Shown piece after piece: positions 49,140 through 56,681 of a stretch of DNA of 64,000 nucleotides; position 1 is the stretch's first letter, and the number at the start of each line of letters is the position of its first letter. The notes under the pieces were generated by a model, which made no database searches, was not told where the DNA came from, and saw only the letters and a program-made list of their open reading frames with translations. The position numbers and the translations under genes are program-made. Origin of the DNA: Streptomyces sp. NBC_01283 (GTDB lineage Bacteria > Actinomycetota > Actinomycetes > Streptomycetales > Streptomycetaceae); contig NZ_CP108430.1 of the NCBI RefSeq assembly GCF_041435335.1, positions 2,356,001-2,420,000 of the forward strand. The letters run 5' to 3'.

Positions 49140-49931
49140 ATGGCGACCAGCACCCTCGCCAAGGCGGCGGACGACATCACGGCCGCCCCGCACGCAGCCC
49201 GGATCGAGCACGTCTCGAAGTCCTTCGCCACGCCCGCCGGGCAGCAGCTCGTCCTGGACGACATCACGCTCGATGTCGCTCCGGGCGAGTTCGTCACCCT
49301 CCTGGGAGCCTCGGGCTGCGGCAAGTCGACGCTGCTCAATCTGGTGGCCGGGCTCGACAAGCCCTCGTCGGGCGACATCGCCACCGACGGCCGCCCGGCC
49401 CTGATGTTCCAGGAGCACGCGCTGTTCCCGTGGCTGACCGCGGGCAAGAACATCGAGCTCGCCCTGAAGCTGCGCGGCGTCCCGAAGGCCGAGCGGCGCG
49501 AGCGCGCCGAGGAGCTCCTCGGCCTCGTACGGCTCCAGGGGGCGTACGGCAAGCGGGTGCACGAGCTGTCCGGCGGCATGCGCCAGCGTGTGGCCCTGGC
49601 CCGTGCCCTCGCGCAGGACGCCAAGATCCTTCTGATGGACGAGCCGTTCGCGGCACTGGACGCGATCACGCGCGACGTCCTGCACGACGAGCTGACCCGC
49701 ATCTGGCGCGAGACGAACGTCTCCGTCCTCTTCGTCACGCACAACGTGCGCGAGGCCGTCCGCCTCGCCGAGCGCGTCGTGCTCCTCTCGTCGCGTCCCG
49801 GCCGGGTGGCGCACGAGTGGCGCGTCGACATCCCCCACCCGCGCCGCATCGAGGACTCCGCCGTGGCGGAACTGTCCGTCGAGATCACCGAACAACTGCG
49901 TGGGGAGATCCGCCGACATGGCCAGCACTGA
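49140..49931 (+). CDS. ABC transporter ATPase (SsuB/TauB-like)
   Basis: A 263-residue ATPase: Walker A LLGASGCGKSTLLN, Q-loop MFQEHALFPWLTA, signature ELSGGMRQRVALARAL, Walker B ILLMDEPFAALD and the switch His in VLFVTHNVREAV. Starts at ATG 49140 after AGGAGG; the overlapping upstream GTG lies inside that site. Overlaps the permease gene by 14 bp. Confidence 0.94.
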   Translation: MATSTLAKAADDITAAPHAARIEHVSKSFATPAGQQLVLDDITLDVAPGEFVTLLGASGCGKSTLLNLVAGLDKPSSGDIATDGRPALMFQEHALFPWLTAGKNIELALKLRGVPKAERRERAEELLGLVRLQGAYGKRVHELSGGMRQRVALARALAQDAKILLMDEPFAALDAITRDVLHDELTRIWRETNVSVLFVTHNVREAVRLAERVVLLSSRPGRVAHEWRVDIPHPRRIEDSAVAELSVEITEQLRGEIRRHGQH

Positions 49932-50838
49932 CACCCCGGTCGACAAGGTCGCCAAGGCCGACAGGACCGACCGGGACAGCAGCCAGGACCTGGCCGGTCT
50001 GGAGGCGGGCCTGGACGCCCTGGACGCGGTCCAGACCCGGCGCACGCCCTTCCGCCAGACCTTCGTCCAGAAGATCCTGCCGCCGGTGACCGCCGTCGTG
50101 CTGGTCGTGGTGGTGTGGCAGATCCTGGTGTGGGCCAAGGTCACCGACTCCTACAAGCTGCCCGATCCCTCCTCCGTCTGGCACGAGGTGGAGGACGCCT
50201 GGCTGCAGGGCACGCTCCTGGAGTACATCTGGACGTCCGTCTCACGCGGTCTGCTCGGCTTCCTGATGGCACTGGCGATCGGTACGCCGCTCGGCCTGGT
50301 CGTGGCCCGGGTCCGTTTCATCCGGGCGGCCATCGGCCCCATCCTCTCGGGTCTCCAGTCGCTGCCGTCGGTGGCGTGGGTTCCCCCGGCCGTGATCTGG
50401 CTCGGGCTCAACGACCAGATGATGTACGCGGTGATCCTGCTCGGCGCGGTCCCCTCGATCGCCAACGGCCTGGTCGCGGGCGTCGACCAGGTGCCGCCGC
50501 TGTTCCTGCGGGCGGGCCGCACGCTGGGCGCGACGGGCCTGCGCCACACCTGGCACATCGTCATGCCGGCCGCGCTGCCCGGCTACCTCGCGGGCCTGAA
50601 GCAGGGCTGGGCCTTCTCCTGGCGCTCGCTCATGGCCGCGGAGATCATCGCGCAGTCCCCCGACCTGGGCATGGGACTCGGCCAGCTCCTGGAGGCGGGC
50701 CGCACGAACAGCAGCATGTCGCAGGTGTTCTTCGCGATCCTGCTCATCCTGATCGTCGGCATCGCCATCGACCTGCTGATCTTCAGCCCGCTGGAGCGGC
50801 GCGTGCTGCGCAGCCGCGGACTCCTCGTGAGGAGCTGA
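49918..50838 (+). CDS. ABC transporter permease (SsuC/TauC-like)
   Basis: A 306-residue permease with a charged cytoplasmic N-terminus (1-50) and six membrane segments. The ATPase-coupling loop is visible as MAAEIIAQSPDLGMGLGQLL. It pairs with the preceding ATPase and lipoprotein to import a sulphur compound. GGGGAG precedes ATG 49918. Confidence 0.94.
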   Translation: MASTDTPVDKVAKADRTDRDSSQDLAGLEAGLDALDAVQTRRTPFRQTFVQKILPPVTAVVLVVVVWQILVWAKVTDSYKLPDPSSVWHEVEDAWLQGTLLEYIWTSVSRGLLGFLMALAIGTPLGLVVARVRFIRAAIGPILSGLQSLPSVAWVPPAVIWLGLNDQMMYAVILLGAVPSIANGLVAGVDQVPPLFLRAGRTLGATGLRHTWHIVMPAALPGYLAGLKQGWAFSWRSLMAAEIIAQSPDLGMGLGQLLEAGRTNSSMSQVFFAILLILIVGIAIDLLIFSPLERRVLRSRGLLVRS

Positions 50839-50844
50839 CCCGCC

Positions 50845-51606
50845 ATGTACGCCCGTCCCGTCCTGTTCGTCGTCGCCCACGGCAGCCGCGATCCGCGGCA
50901 TGCCGCGACGGTGCGCGCCCTGGTGCGCCGGGTGCGGGAGCAGCGGCCGGGGCTGCGGGTGGAGACGGGGTTCCTGGACTTCAACTCGCCCTCGGTCCCC
51001 GAGGTCCTGGAGTCCCTGGACGCCGAGGGCGTACGCGATGTGATCGCCCTGCCGCTGCTCCTCACCCGGGCGTTCCACGCGAAGTCGGACATTCCGGCGG
51101 TCCTGAGTCAGGCACCGCCCCGGCTCCGCATCCGGCAGGCGGCGGTACTCGGCCCCTCGCCGCTGCTCCTGACCGCTCTGGACCAGCGGCTGTACGAGGC
51201 GGGGCTCACCCCCGCCGACAAGTCCTCGACCGGGGTCGTGCTGGCCTCGGCGGGGTCATCGGACCCGGAGGCGATCGCAGTGATCGCTGAAATCGCGCGG
51301 GAGTGGCGGCACACCGGTTGGTGCGCCGTGCGGCCTGCGTTCGCCTCCGCATCTCTGCCCCGCACGGAGGACGCCGTGCGGGAACTGCGTGCCCTGGGGG
51401 TGCGCAGGGTCGCGGTGGCGCCCTATGTCATCGCGCCCGGTTTCCTGCCCGACCGCATCGAGCGGGGGGCCGCCGAAGCGGACGTCACGGCCCAAGTCCT
51501 CGGCCCCTCCGCGGGGCTGGCGCGGCTTCTGGTGCGCCGTTACGACGAGGCGTGCGCCGAGAACGGTGTGGTCGGGCATATGGCGCGGGTTCCCGTGCTG
51601 GCCTAG
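50845..51606 (+). CDS. Sirohydrochlorin chelatase (CbiX/SirB-like)
   Basis: A 253-residue protein of two CbiX-like halves. The N-terminal half has the metal and tetrapyrrole-binding VVAHGSRDPRHAATV and LPLLLTRAFHAKSDIPAVL with conserved His. The second half (LASAGSSDPEAIAVIAEIA) is less conserved. Insertion of iron into sirohydrochlorin yields sirohaem, the cofactor of the first enzyme of this operon. Starts six bases after the permease stop and is the likely last gene of the operon; no terminator hairpin is obvious before the next gene 11 bp on. Confidence 0.9.
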   Translation: MYARPVLFVVAHGSRDPRHAATVRALVRRVREQRPGLRVETGFLDFNSPSVPEVLESLDAEGVRDVIALPLLLTRAFHAKSDIPAVLSQAPPRLRIRQAAVLGPSPLLLTALDQRLYEAGLTPADKSSTGVVLASAGSSDPEAIAVIAEIAREWRHTGWCAVRPAFASASLPRTEDAVRELRALGVRRVAVAPYVIAPGFLPDRIERGAAEADVTAQVLGPSAGLARLLVRRYDEACAENGVVGHMARVPVLA

Positions 51607-51617
51607 TTTGTGGGTTC

Positions 51618-52475
51618 ATGACCCTCTCCAGATCCCGCACGCTCTGGCTGCGGACCGAGCCCCTGCACGCAGTGATCTATTTCGAGGAGCACTGCCGCGA
51701 TCTGGGCAGGACGCTGGGCCTCAAGGGCTTCTGGATGGGCTATTTCGCGGCGCGCACCGCTCCCATGGGCCCGGTCGAGTCGGGCCCGGCGACGGCCGCG
51801 CTCGGTGTCTTCGCCCCCGGCATGGTGGCGCGGGCCCTGCCCTCCGCCTGGCAGTACGTGTCGCCGGGCCGGATCGTCGAGGAGCGTGCCGCCTCCACCG
51901 CGCGGGCCCTGCGCGCCCTCGTCCCGGGCATCGACGACCAGGCCGTCGCCCTCTGTCCACCGCTCGCGGCGATGGTCGCGGACGCCCCGGCGCTGGCCCG
52001 CCCGCTGTTCACCGCGAACCGCGACGTGAGCGAGCGGACCGACCCGGTGCAGCGGCTGTGGCAACTGGTCACGTGCGTCCGTGAGTTCAGGGGCGACGCG
52101 CATGTCGCCGTGCTCGCCGACCACGGCCTCGACGCCTGCGAGGCGCTGGTGCTCGCCGCCGCCACGGGCCGCGTGGACCAGGACACCATCCGGCACGACC
52201 GGGGGTGGGACGAACAGGAGTGGGCGCACGCGGTGGACCGGCTGCGCGGTCGCGGCCTGGTGGACGGGGACGGGCACATCACCGAACGAGGCCGTACGGA
52301 GCGGGAGTTGATCGAGGACTCCACGGACCGGCTTTCGGCGCGTCTGCTGCGGCCGCTCGCCGCGCGGGACGCGGACACGCTCCTCGCCGCGCTGGAACGC
52401 CCGGTGCGGCAGATCCTGGCGGCGGACGTCCTCCCCTTCCCCAACCCGATCGGACTGCCGCGGCCCACAGGCTGA
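51618..52475 (+). CDS. SCO6745-like HTH protein
   Basis: A 285-residue protein of the group I know as SCO6745 family: LWLRTEPLHAVIYFEEHC and GLKGFWMGYFAARTAPMGPV near the N-terminus, and a winged-helix-like C-terminus (GRGLVDGDGHITERGRTERE) reminiscent of MarR-type domains. No function is established. It starts 11 bp after the chelatase gene, so it may ride on the sulphur operon transcript. Confidence 0.8.
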   Translation: MTLSRSRTLWLRTEPLHAVIYFEEHCRDLGRTLGLKGFWMGYFAARTAPMGPVESGPATAALGVFAPGMVARALPSAWQYVSPGRIVEERAASTARALRALVPGIDDQAVALCPPLAAMVADAPALARPLFTANRDVSERTDPVQRLWQLVTCVREFRGDAHVAVLADHGLDACEALVLAAATGRVDQDTIRHDRGWDEQEWAHAVDRLRGRGLVDGDGHITERGRTERELIEDSTDRLSARLLRPLAARDADTLLAALERPVRQILAADVLPFPNPIGLPRPTG

Positions 52476-52522
52476 GCCAATCCGCTTGCGAAGCGGTTCT
52501 CCCAGCACCTACCGTCTCGCCG

Positions 52523-53032
52523 ATGACCCCCGTACTCCGTTCCGAGCGTCTGAGCCTGTCCCCCTATGTCGCCGCCGACGAGGAACAGTTCGTCGCACTC
52601 CTCCAGGACGAGGCCGTGGGCCGCTGGTTCGGGGACGGGATGCAGAGCGTGGAGCAGACCCACGCGCTGTTCCGCCGCGTCTTCGACCTCGTGTACGCGG
52701 AGAACCAGTTCCCGGTGTGGGCGGTGCGGCACGAGGGGCGCTACATAGGCCACGCGGAGATCAAGCCGTCACCCGAGAGCTGGCTCGACGGGCACGAGAT
52801 CGTCTACGGCCTCTTCCGGGGCAGCTGGGGCATGGGCCTGGGCACGGAACTGGCCCGTCTGCTCACCTCGTACGGCCATCAGACCTTGGCGCTGACCGAG
52901 GTGCACGCGACCGTGGACGCGGAGAACACGGCCTCCCTCACCATCCTGAAGCGCCTGGGCTTCACCCAGGGCCGCGCGGTCCCGGAGGACAACGGCCGCA
53001 CCACGCTCCTGATGACCTCGGTGCTCAGCTGA
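52523..53032 (+). CDS. GNAT-family N-acetyltransferase (RimJ/RimL type)
   Basis: A 169-residue protein: LRSERLSLSPYVAADEEQF, then FRGSWGMGLGTELARLL (acetyl-CoA loop) and NTASLTILKRLGFTQGR, the RimJ/RimL signature. The substrate is unknown. Overlaps the convergent PanE-like gene by eight bases. Confidence 0.88.
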   Translation: MTPVLRSERLSLSPYVAADEEQFVALLQDEAVGRWFGDGMQSVEQTHALFRRVFDLVYAENQFPVWAVRHEGRYIGHAEIKPSPESWLDGHEIVYGLFRGSWGMGLGTELARLLTSYGHQTLALTEVHATVDAENTASLTILKRLGFTQGRAVPEDNGRTTLLMTSVLS

Positions 53033-54065
53033 ACTCCTGCCGGTCCGCCGCCGTGGCCCGCTCCTCCGCCTCGGCCACCAGGCCGAGCAACTCGTTCACC
53101 GGCATCGACCCGGCCTCCCGCCGCTCCCGCGCGAAGGCGTTCGCCACGCTCTGCAGGGTGGCGTTCACCGGCGTGGGCACCCCGTACAGGCGGCCGAGGA
53201 GCGCGATCTCGCCGTTGAGGTAGTCCGCCTCAATGGTTCCCGTACCCCGGCTCAGGCTCTGCCAGGACGAACCGCCGCCGCGCGCCGAGCCGTCGAGGGG
53301 CTCCATGCGGATGCGGTCGCCGCGGGCCTCCTTCTGCTCCAGTTCGCCCACCGCCTCGATGCCGGCCGCGGCGAAGACCGCCTCGCCCTCCGCGCGGGCC
53401 CGCCGGTAGAGCGCGATGGCCTCGTCGCCCGAGAACGGGCCCGTGACCGCCTCGATGGCATTGGCCAGGTTCGAGAGCAGCTTCCCGTATTTCCAGCGCA
53501 TCACGTCCGCCACGACGGGCGCGAGCAGCTTCGACTTCTCCAGGTCCGCGGAGATGAGGCGGGCGGTGTCGTCCGTGCCCTTCGGGTAACGGCCGATGTG
53601 CAGCATGCCCGTGTAGGGGGCACCCGCCGCCGAGACGGAGCCCGGCTCGACATGGGTCGCGGGCAGCCAGACGCACATGCCGTAGACCCGGCGGAAGCGG
53701 CGCAGCGCGATGCGCTCGCTCTCCACGCTGTTCTGCGCACAGACCAGCGGAAGGAGCTCGCCCGCCGTTCCGCCGCCCGCCACCGGGCGGGCGCTCCAGG
53801 CGTCGAGGGCGGCCTCGCCGTCCTGGGTCTTCACGGCGAGGAACAGCACGTCGTCCGCGCGCAGCTCACCGAGTTCGGCGGGATCCCGGACGACGGGGAG
53901 CCGGTGCGTCGCCGTCCCTTCGGGAGTCCTGACCCGAAGGCCGCCCTCCCGTACCGCCTCGTGGTGCGCACCCCGCGCGACGAGGACCACGTCGTGTCCG
54001 CTCTCGGCGAGGCGTCCGCCCATGGTGCCGCCGATCGCCCCTGCTCCGATGATGATGTAACGCAT
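53025..54065 (-). CDS. panE: 2-dehydropantoate 2-reductase family protein
   Basis: A 346-residue ketopantoate reductase-like protein. The NADPH loop is IIGAGAIGGTMGGRLAESG; the Lys and Asn of the active region lie in RWKYGKLLSNLANAIEAV, and the C-terminal domain has VPTPVNATLQSVANA. It may serve pantothenate synthesis or another 2-keto acid, since several paralogues of this family lack a pathway role. ATG 54065 is the natural start. Confidence 0.85.
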   Translation of the reverse strand: MRYIIIGAGAIGGTMGGRLAESGHDVVLVARGAHHEAVREGGLRVRTPEGTATHRLPVVRDPAELGELRADDVLFLAVKTQDGEAALDAWSARPVAGGGTAGELLPLVCAQNSVESERIALRRFRRVYGMCVWLPATHVEPGSVSAAGAPYTGMLHIGRYPKGTDDTARLISADLEKSKLLAPVVADVMRWKYGKLLSNLANAIEAVTGPFSGDEAIALYRRARAEGEAVFAAAGIEAVGELEQKEARGDRIRMEPLDGSARGGGSSWQSLSRGTGTIEADYLNGEIALLGRLYGVPTPVNATLQSVANAFARERREAGSMPVNELLGLVAEAEERATAADRQEFS

Positions 54066-54097
54066 GGGGCCGAGCCTCGCACATCGCACCGGGAGGA

Positions 54098-54481
54098 TCA
54101 GGCTTCCGGCGGGCTCTCCACGCTGAACGGCGTCCCCTGGTGGAACCAGAGCAGCCACTCCCCCTCGTACAGCCGCCACAGCGAACTGCGGTGTGCCCTG
54201 CGGCCGTTGCTCTCGGTGTCGAAGGTCAGATGCACGACGTCGTCGGCGAGCTGGACGCCCCGCATCCGGGAGTTCACGATCGGCCGGCCGGTCCGGTGCG
54301 TGTTCGCGGCCAGCGCCTTGATGATCGACGCGCGGTCCCAGTGGGTGCCGGACGCGCCGAACTCGGTGAACTCCGGGTGCAGCAGCTCCCCGAGCAGCTC
54401 GGGCGACGTACGCACCTCGGGGGCGAGCAGGCGCAGTTCGCCCTCGATGGCCGCTTCGACGGCGGGCGTGCGGTCAGCCAT
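54098..54481 (-). CDS. NTF2-like (DUF4440) protein
   Basis: A 127-residue cone-fold protein: LLHPEFTEFGASGTHWDRASI and SSLWRLYEGEWLLWFHQGT. DUF4440 proteins are small enzymes or regulators of diverse roles; the function here is unknown. Its ATG overlaps the stop of the DUF1697 gene by eight bases, so the two are coupled. Confidence 0.85.
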   Translation of the reverse strand: MADRTPAVEAAIEGELRLLAPEVRTSPELLGELLHPEFTEFGASGTHWDRASIIKALAANTHRTGRPIVNSRMRGVQLADDVVHLTFDTESNGRRAHRSSLWRLYEGEWLLWFHQGTPFSVESPPEA

Positions 54482-55037
54482 GGTCCAGCTCCTGGGTCAG
54501 TTCGACCAGCTTGGCGACGGTGTTCCAGTTGCGGGTGGTGGCGGTGACACCCTTCAACAGGGCGGGCCGCGCCAGGACTTCGCCGAGTTTGGAGCGGCCC
54601 AGGCCGTCCGGAGCGTAGAGGTAGAGCGCGCGGTCGCCGAGCCGGAACTCCTCGGGCAGGAAGGCCGCCCGGTCGATCGTGTCGAGCCGGGACGCGTCGA
54701 CCGGCTCGGAGTAGTACGTGATGTGCAGTTGCTTGCCCTCCAGTGAGGCGGCGGGGAAGGGGCAGGCGTCGGCGACCGCCTTCAGGTAGGCGCCGTCGCG
54801 CACCAGGACCTGCACGTCGAAGCCGAAGTGCCCCTCGATGGCCTCGCTCACCCGCGCGGCCAGGGCGTCCTCGTCGGTGGCCTCGCTGGTGAAGACCGCG
54901 TTGCCGCTCTGCAGATGAGTGCGTACGTCGCCGAGACCCAGCCCGTCGAGCAGGGGGCGCAACTCCGCCATCGGCAGCTTTCTGCTGCCGCCCACGTTGA
55001 TGCCGCGCAGGAGCGCCGCGTATGCCTTGACCGTCAT
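54474..55037 (-). CDS. DUF1697 protein
   Basis: A 187-residue protein: YAALLRGINVGGSRKLPMAEL and VRTHLQSGNAVFTSE are the DUF1697 landmarks. Function unknown. ATG 55037 is preferred; GTG 55043 is an alternative, and neither has a clear ribosome-binding site. It begins 14 bp after the subtilase terminator. Confidence 0.88.
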   Translation of the reverse strand: MTVKAYAALLRGINVGGSRKLPMAELRPLLDGLGLGDVRTHLQSGNAVFTSEATDEDALAARVSEAIEGHFGFDVQVLVRDGAYLKAVADACPFPAASLEGKQLHITYYSEPVDASRLDTIDRAAFLPEEFRLGDRALYLYAPDGLGRSKLGEVLARPALLKGVTATTRNWNTVAKLVELTQELDHG

Positions 55038-55050
55038 CCGCACACCATAA

Positions 55051-55091
55051 GACGGCCGCCGCGCCCCGTGGGGGTGGGCGCGGCGGCCGTC
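55051..55091 (-). terminator. Strong hairpin terminator after the second subtilase
   Basis: A perfect 15-bp G+C-rich stem (GACGGCCGCCGCGCC 55051-55065 with its complement at 55077-55091) and an 11-nt loop, 12 bp past the stop codon. Confidence 0.9.
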
Positions 55092-55103
55092 GGTCAGTGG
55101 GTG

Positions 55104-56312
55104 TTACTCGACGACCTTGAGCAGCTTGTTGGGCGTGCCCTCGCTCGGGTTCGAGATCTTGTCCGGGGTCGCACCGTCGGTCAGCGCCTTGGCGACGGCG
55201 TCCGGCTTGGCGTCCGGGTGGGCCGCGACGTAGACGGCTGCGGCGCCCACGACGTGCGGGGTCGCCATCGACGTACCGGAGATGGTGTTGGTGGCGTTGT
55301 CATCGGTGTTCCAGTCGGACGTGATGTCCGAGCCCGGAGCGTAGATGTCCACGGCCTTGCCGAAGTTGGAGAAGTCCGACTGCTCGTCGTCCTTGGTGGA
55401 GGACGCGACCGTGATGGCTTCCTTCACCCGGGCCGGGGAGCCCTGCGAGGCGTCCGCGGACTCGTTGCCGGCCGCGACCGCGAAGGTGACGCCGGCGGCG
55501 ATCGCCTTCTGGACCGCGGCGTCCAGCGCCTCGTCGGCGCCGCCGCCCAGGCTCATGTTGGCGACCGACGGGCCCTCGTGGTTCTTGGTGACCCAGTCGA
55601 TGCCCGCGACGACCTGCTCGGTGGTGCCGGAGCCCTGGTCGTCCAGGACGCGGACCGCGACGATCTTCGCCTTCTTGGCGACACCGTGCGCCTCACCGGC
55701 GATGGTGCCGGCGACGTGCGTGCCGTGGCCGTTGCCGTCGTCCGCGTTGTCGTCGTTGTCGACGGCGTCGAAGCCGGACTTGGCGCGACCGCCGAAGTCC
55801 TTGTGGCTGACGCGGACTCCGGTGTCGATGACGTACGCGGTGGCGCCCTCACCGGCGGCGTCCGGGTACGTGTACTTCTTGTCGGCGGCGGTGTCCGCCT
55901 GGTCGATGCGGTCCAGGCCCCACGACGGCGGGTTGTCCTGGGTGGCGTCGATGGAGAACTTCTTCGACTGGACGACCTTGCCGACGGCCGGGTCGGCGGC
56001 CAGGCGCCTGGCCTCGGTCTCGCTGAGGTCCTTGGCGGAGAAGCCGTTGATCGCGGAGGAGTAGTTCCGCTTGAGCTCGCCGCCGTACTTGTCGGCGAGG
56101 TCGGACTTGGCGCCCTTGTCGGCCTTCTCGTCGAGCATGACGATGTAGCTGCCGGAGACGGCGCCCTTGGCGTTGGCTCCGTATACCTTGCCCTCGGCGG
56201 GGGTTGCCGCGCCGGCGAACGAGGTGGCGAAGACGGTGACGCCGACCGCGGTGGCCGCGGTGGCTATCGCCGCTACAAGCTTCACCGAGCGGACACGCTT
56301 GTGAGTTGCCAT
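55104..56312 (-). CDS. Secreted S8 subtilisin-like protease with I9 propeptide
   Basis: A 402-residue protease. Signal peptide residues 1-36 (ending FAGAA), an inhibitor I9 propeptide at about 50-125 (GSYIVMLDEKADKGAKSDLA), then the subtilase domain. The triad is complete: D163 in VIDTGV, H196 in GHGTHVAG, S348 in SGTSMATPHV, with N283 for the oxyanion. It resembles the abundant small extracellular subtilases of Streptomyces. GAGGAG precedes ATG 56312. A probable promoter lies about 130 bp upstream. Confidence 0.94.
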   Translation of the reverse strand: MATHKRVRSVKLVAAIATAATAVGVTVFATSFAGAATPAEGKVYGANAKGAVSGSYIVMLDEKADKGAKSDLADKYGGELKRNYSSAINGFSAKDLSETEARRLAADPAVGKVVQSKKFSIDATQDNPPSWGLDRIDQADTAADKKYTYPDAAGEGATAYVIDTGVRVSHKDFGGRAKSGFDAVDNDDNADDGNGHGTHVAGTIAGEAHGVAKKAKIVAVRVLDDQGSGTTEQVVAGIDWVTKNHEGPSVANMSLGGGADEALDAAVQKAIAAGVTFAVAAGNESADASQGSPARVKEAITVASSTKDDEQSDFSNFGKAVDIYAPGSDITSDWNTDDNATNTISGTSMATPHVVGAAAVYVAAHPDAKPDAVAKALTDGATPDKISNPSEGTPNKLLKVVE

Positions 56313-56681
56313 GAAGAGGGATCTCCTCGTGGTGATGTGGGGGGATGTGGGGGGTTTCAAAACTTCACTGCAACAGCCCTCGAGATCCGGAAGATCTCCG
56401 GGCGTTGGGACGAAACCATGTCTGATTGACGCGCCCAGATCAATACCTACATGCACCTGTGACTTGTTCAACAAGGTTCTGTAATAACAAAACGGGCCCC
56501 CGCCGCCAGATCGGACACGGGGCGGCCCAACCCTCTCAAGTCGTCATAGATGTAAGGGGCTTGTGACGGCCGGACTCCTTCTTGACGAGGAGGGCTCCCG
56601 GTCCGCAGGGAGGAGAGCGCGCCCACCCGGTTCACCGGCCAGCACGACGAGCGAATACCGGCCCCGCCCTAGCTTCGAGCC
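56313..56681 (+). other. 369-bp divergent intergenic region
   Basis: Between the secreted protease and the MMPL gene. It contains one A+T-rich patch (56440-56500), a candidate promoter for the protease on the minus strand, a short run GTAATAACAAAACG, and a G+C-rich half nearest the MMPL gene. No coding frame with proper codon use and no strong hairpin was seen. Confidence 0.6.
56444..56471 (-). promoter_or_regulatory. Candidate promoter of the secreted subtilase
   Basis: On the minus strand TTGAAC (56471-56466) and TAGGTA (56449-56444) are separated by 16 bp. The -35 is good; the -10 is moderate. The implied leader is about 130 nt. Confidence 0.4.
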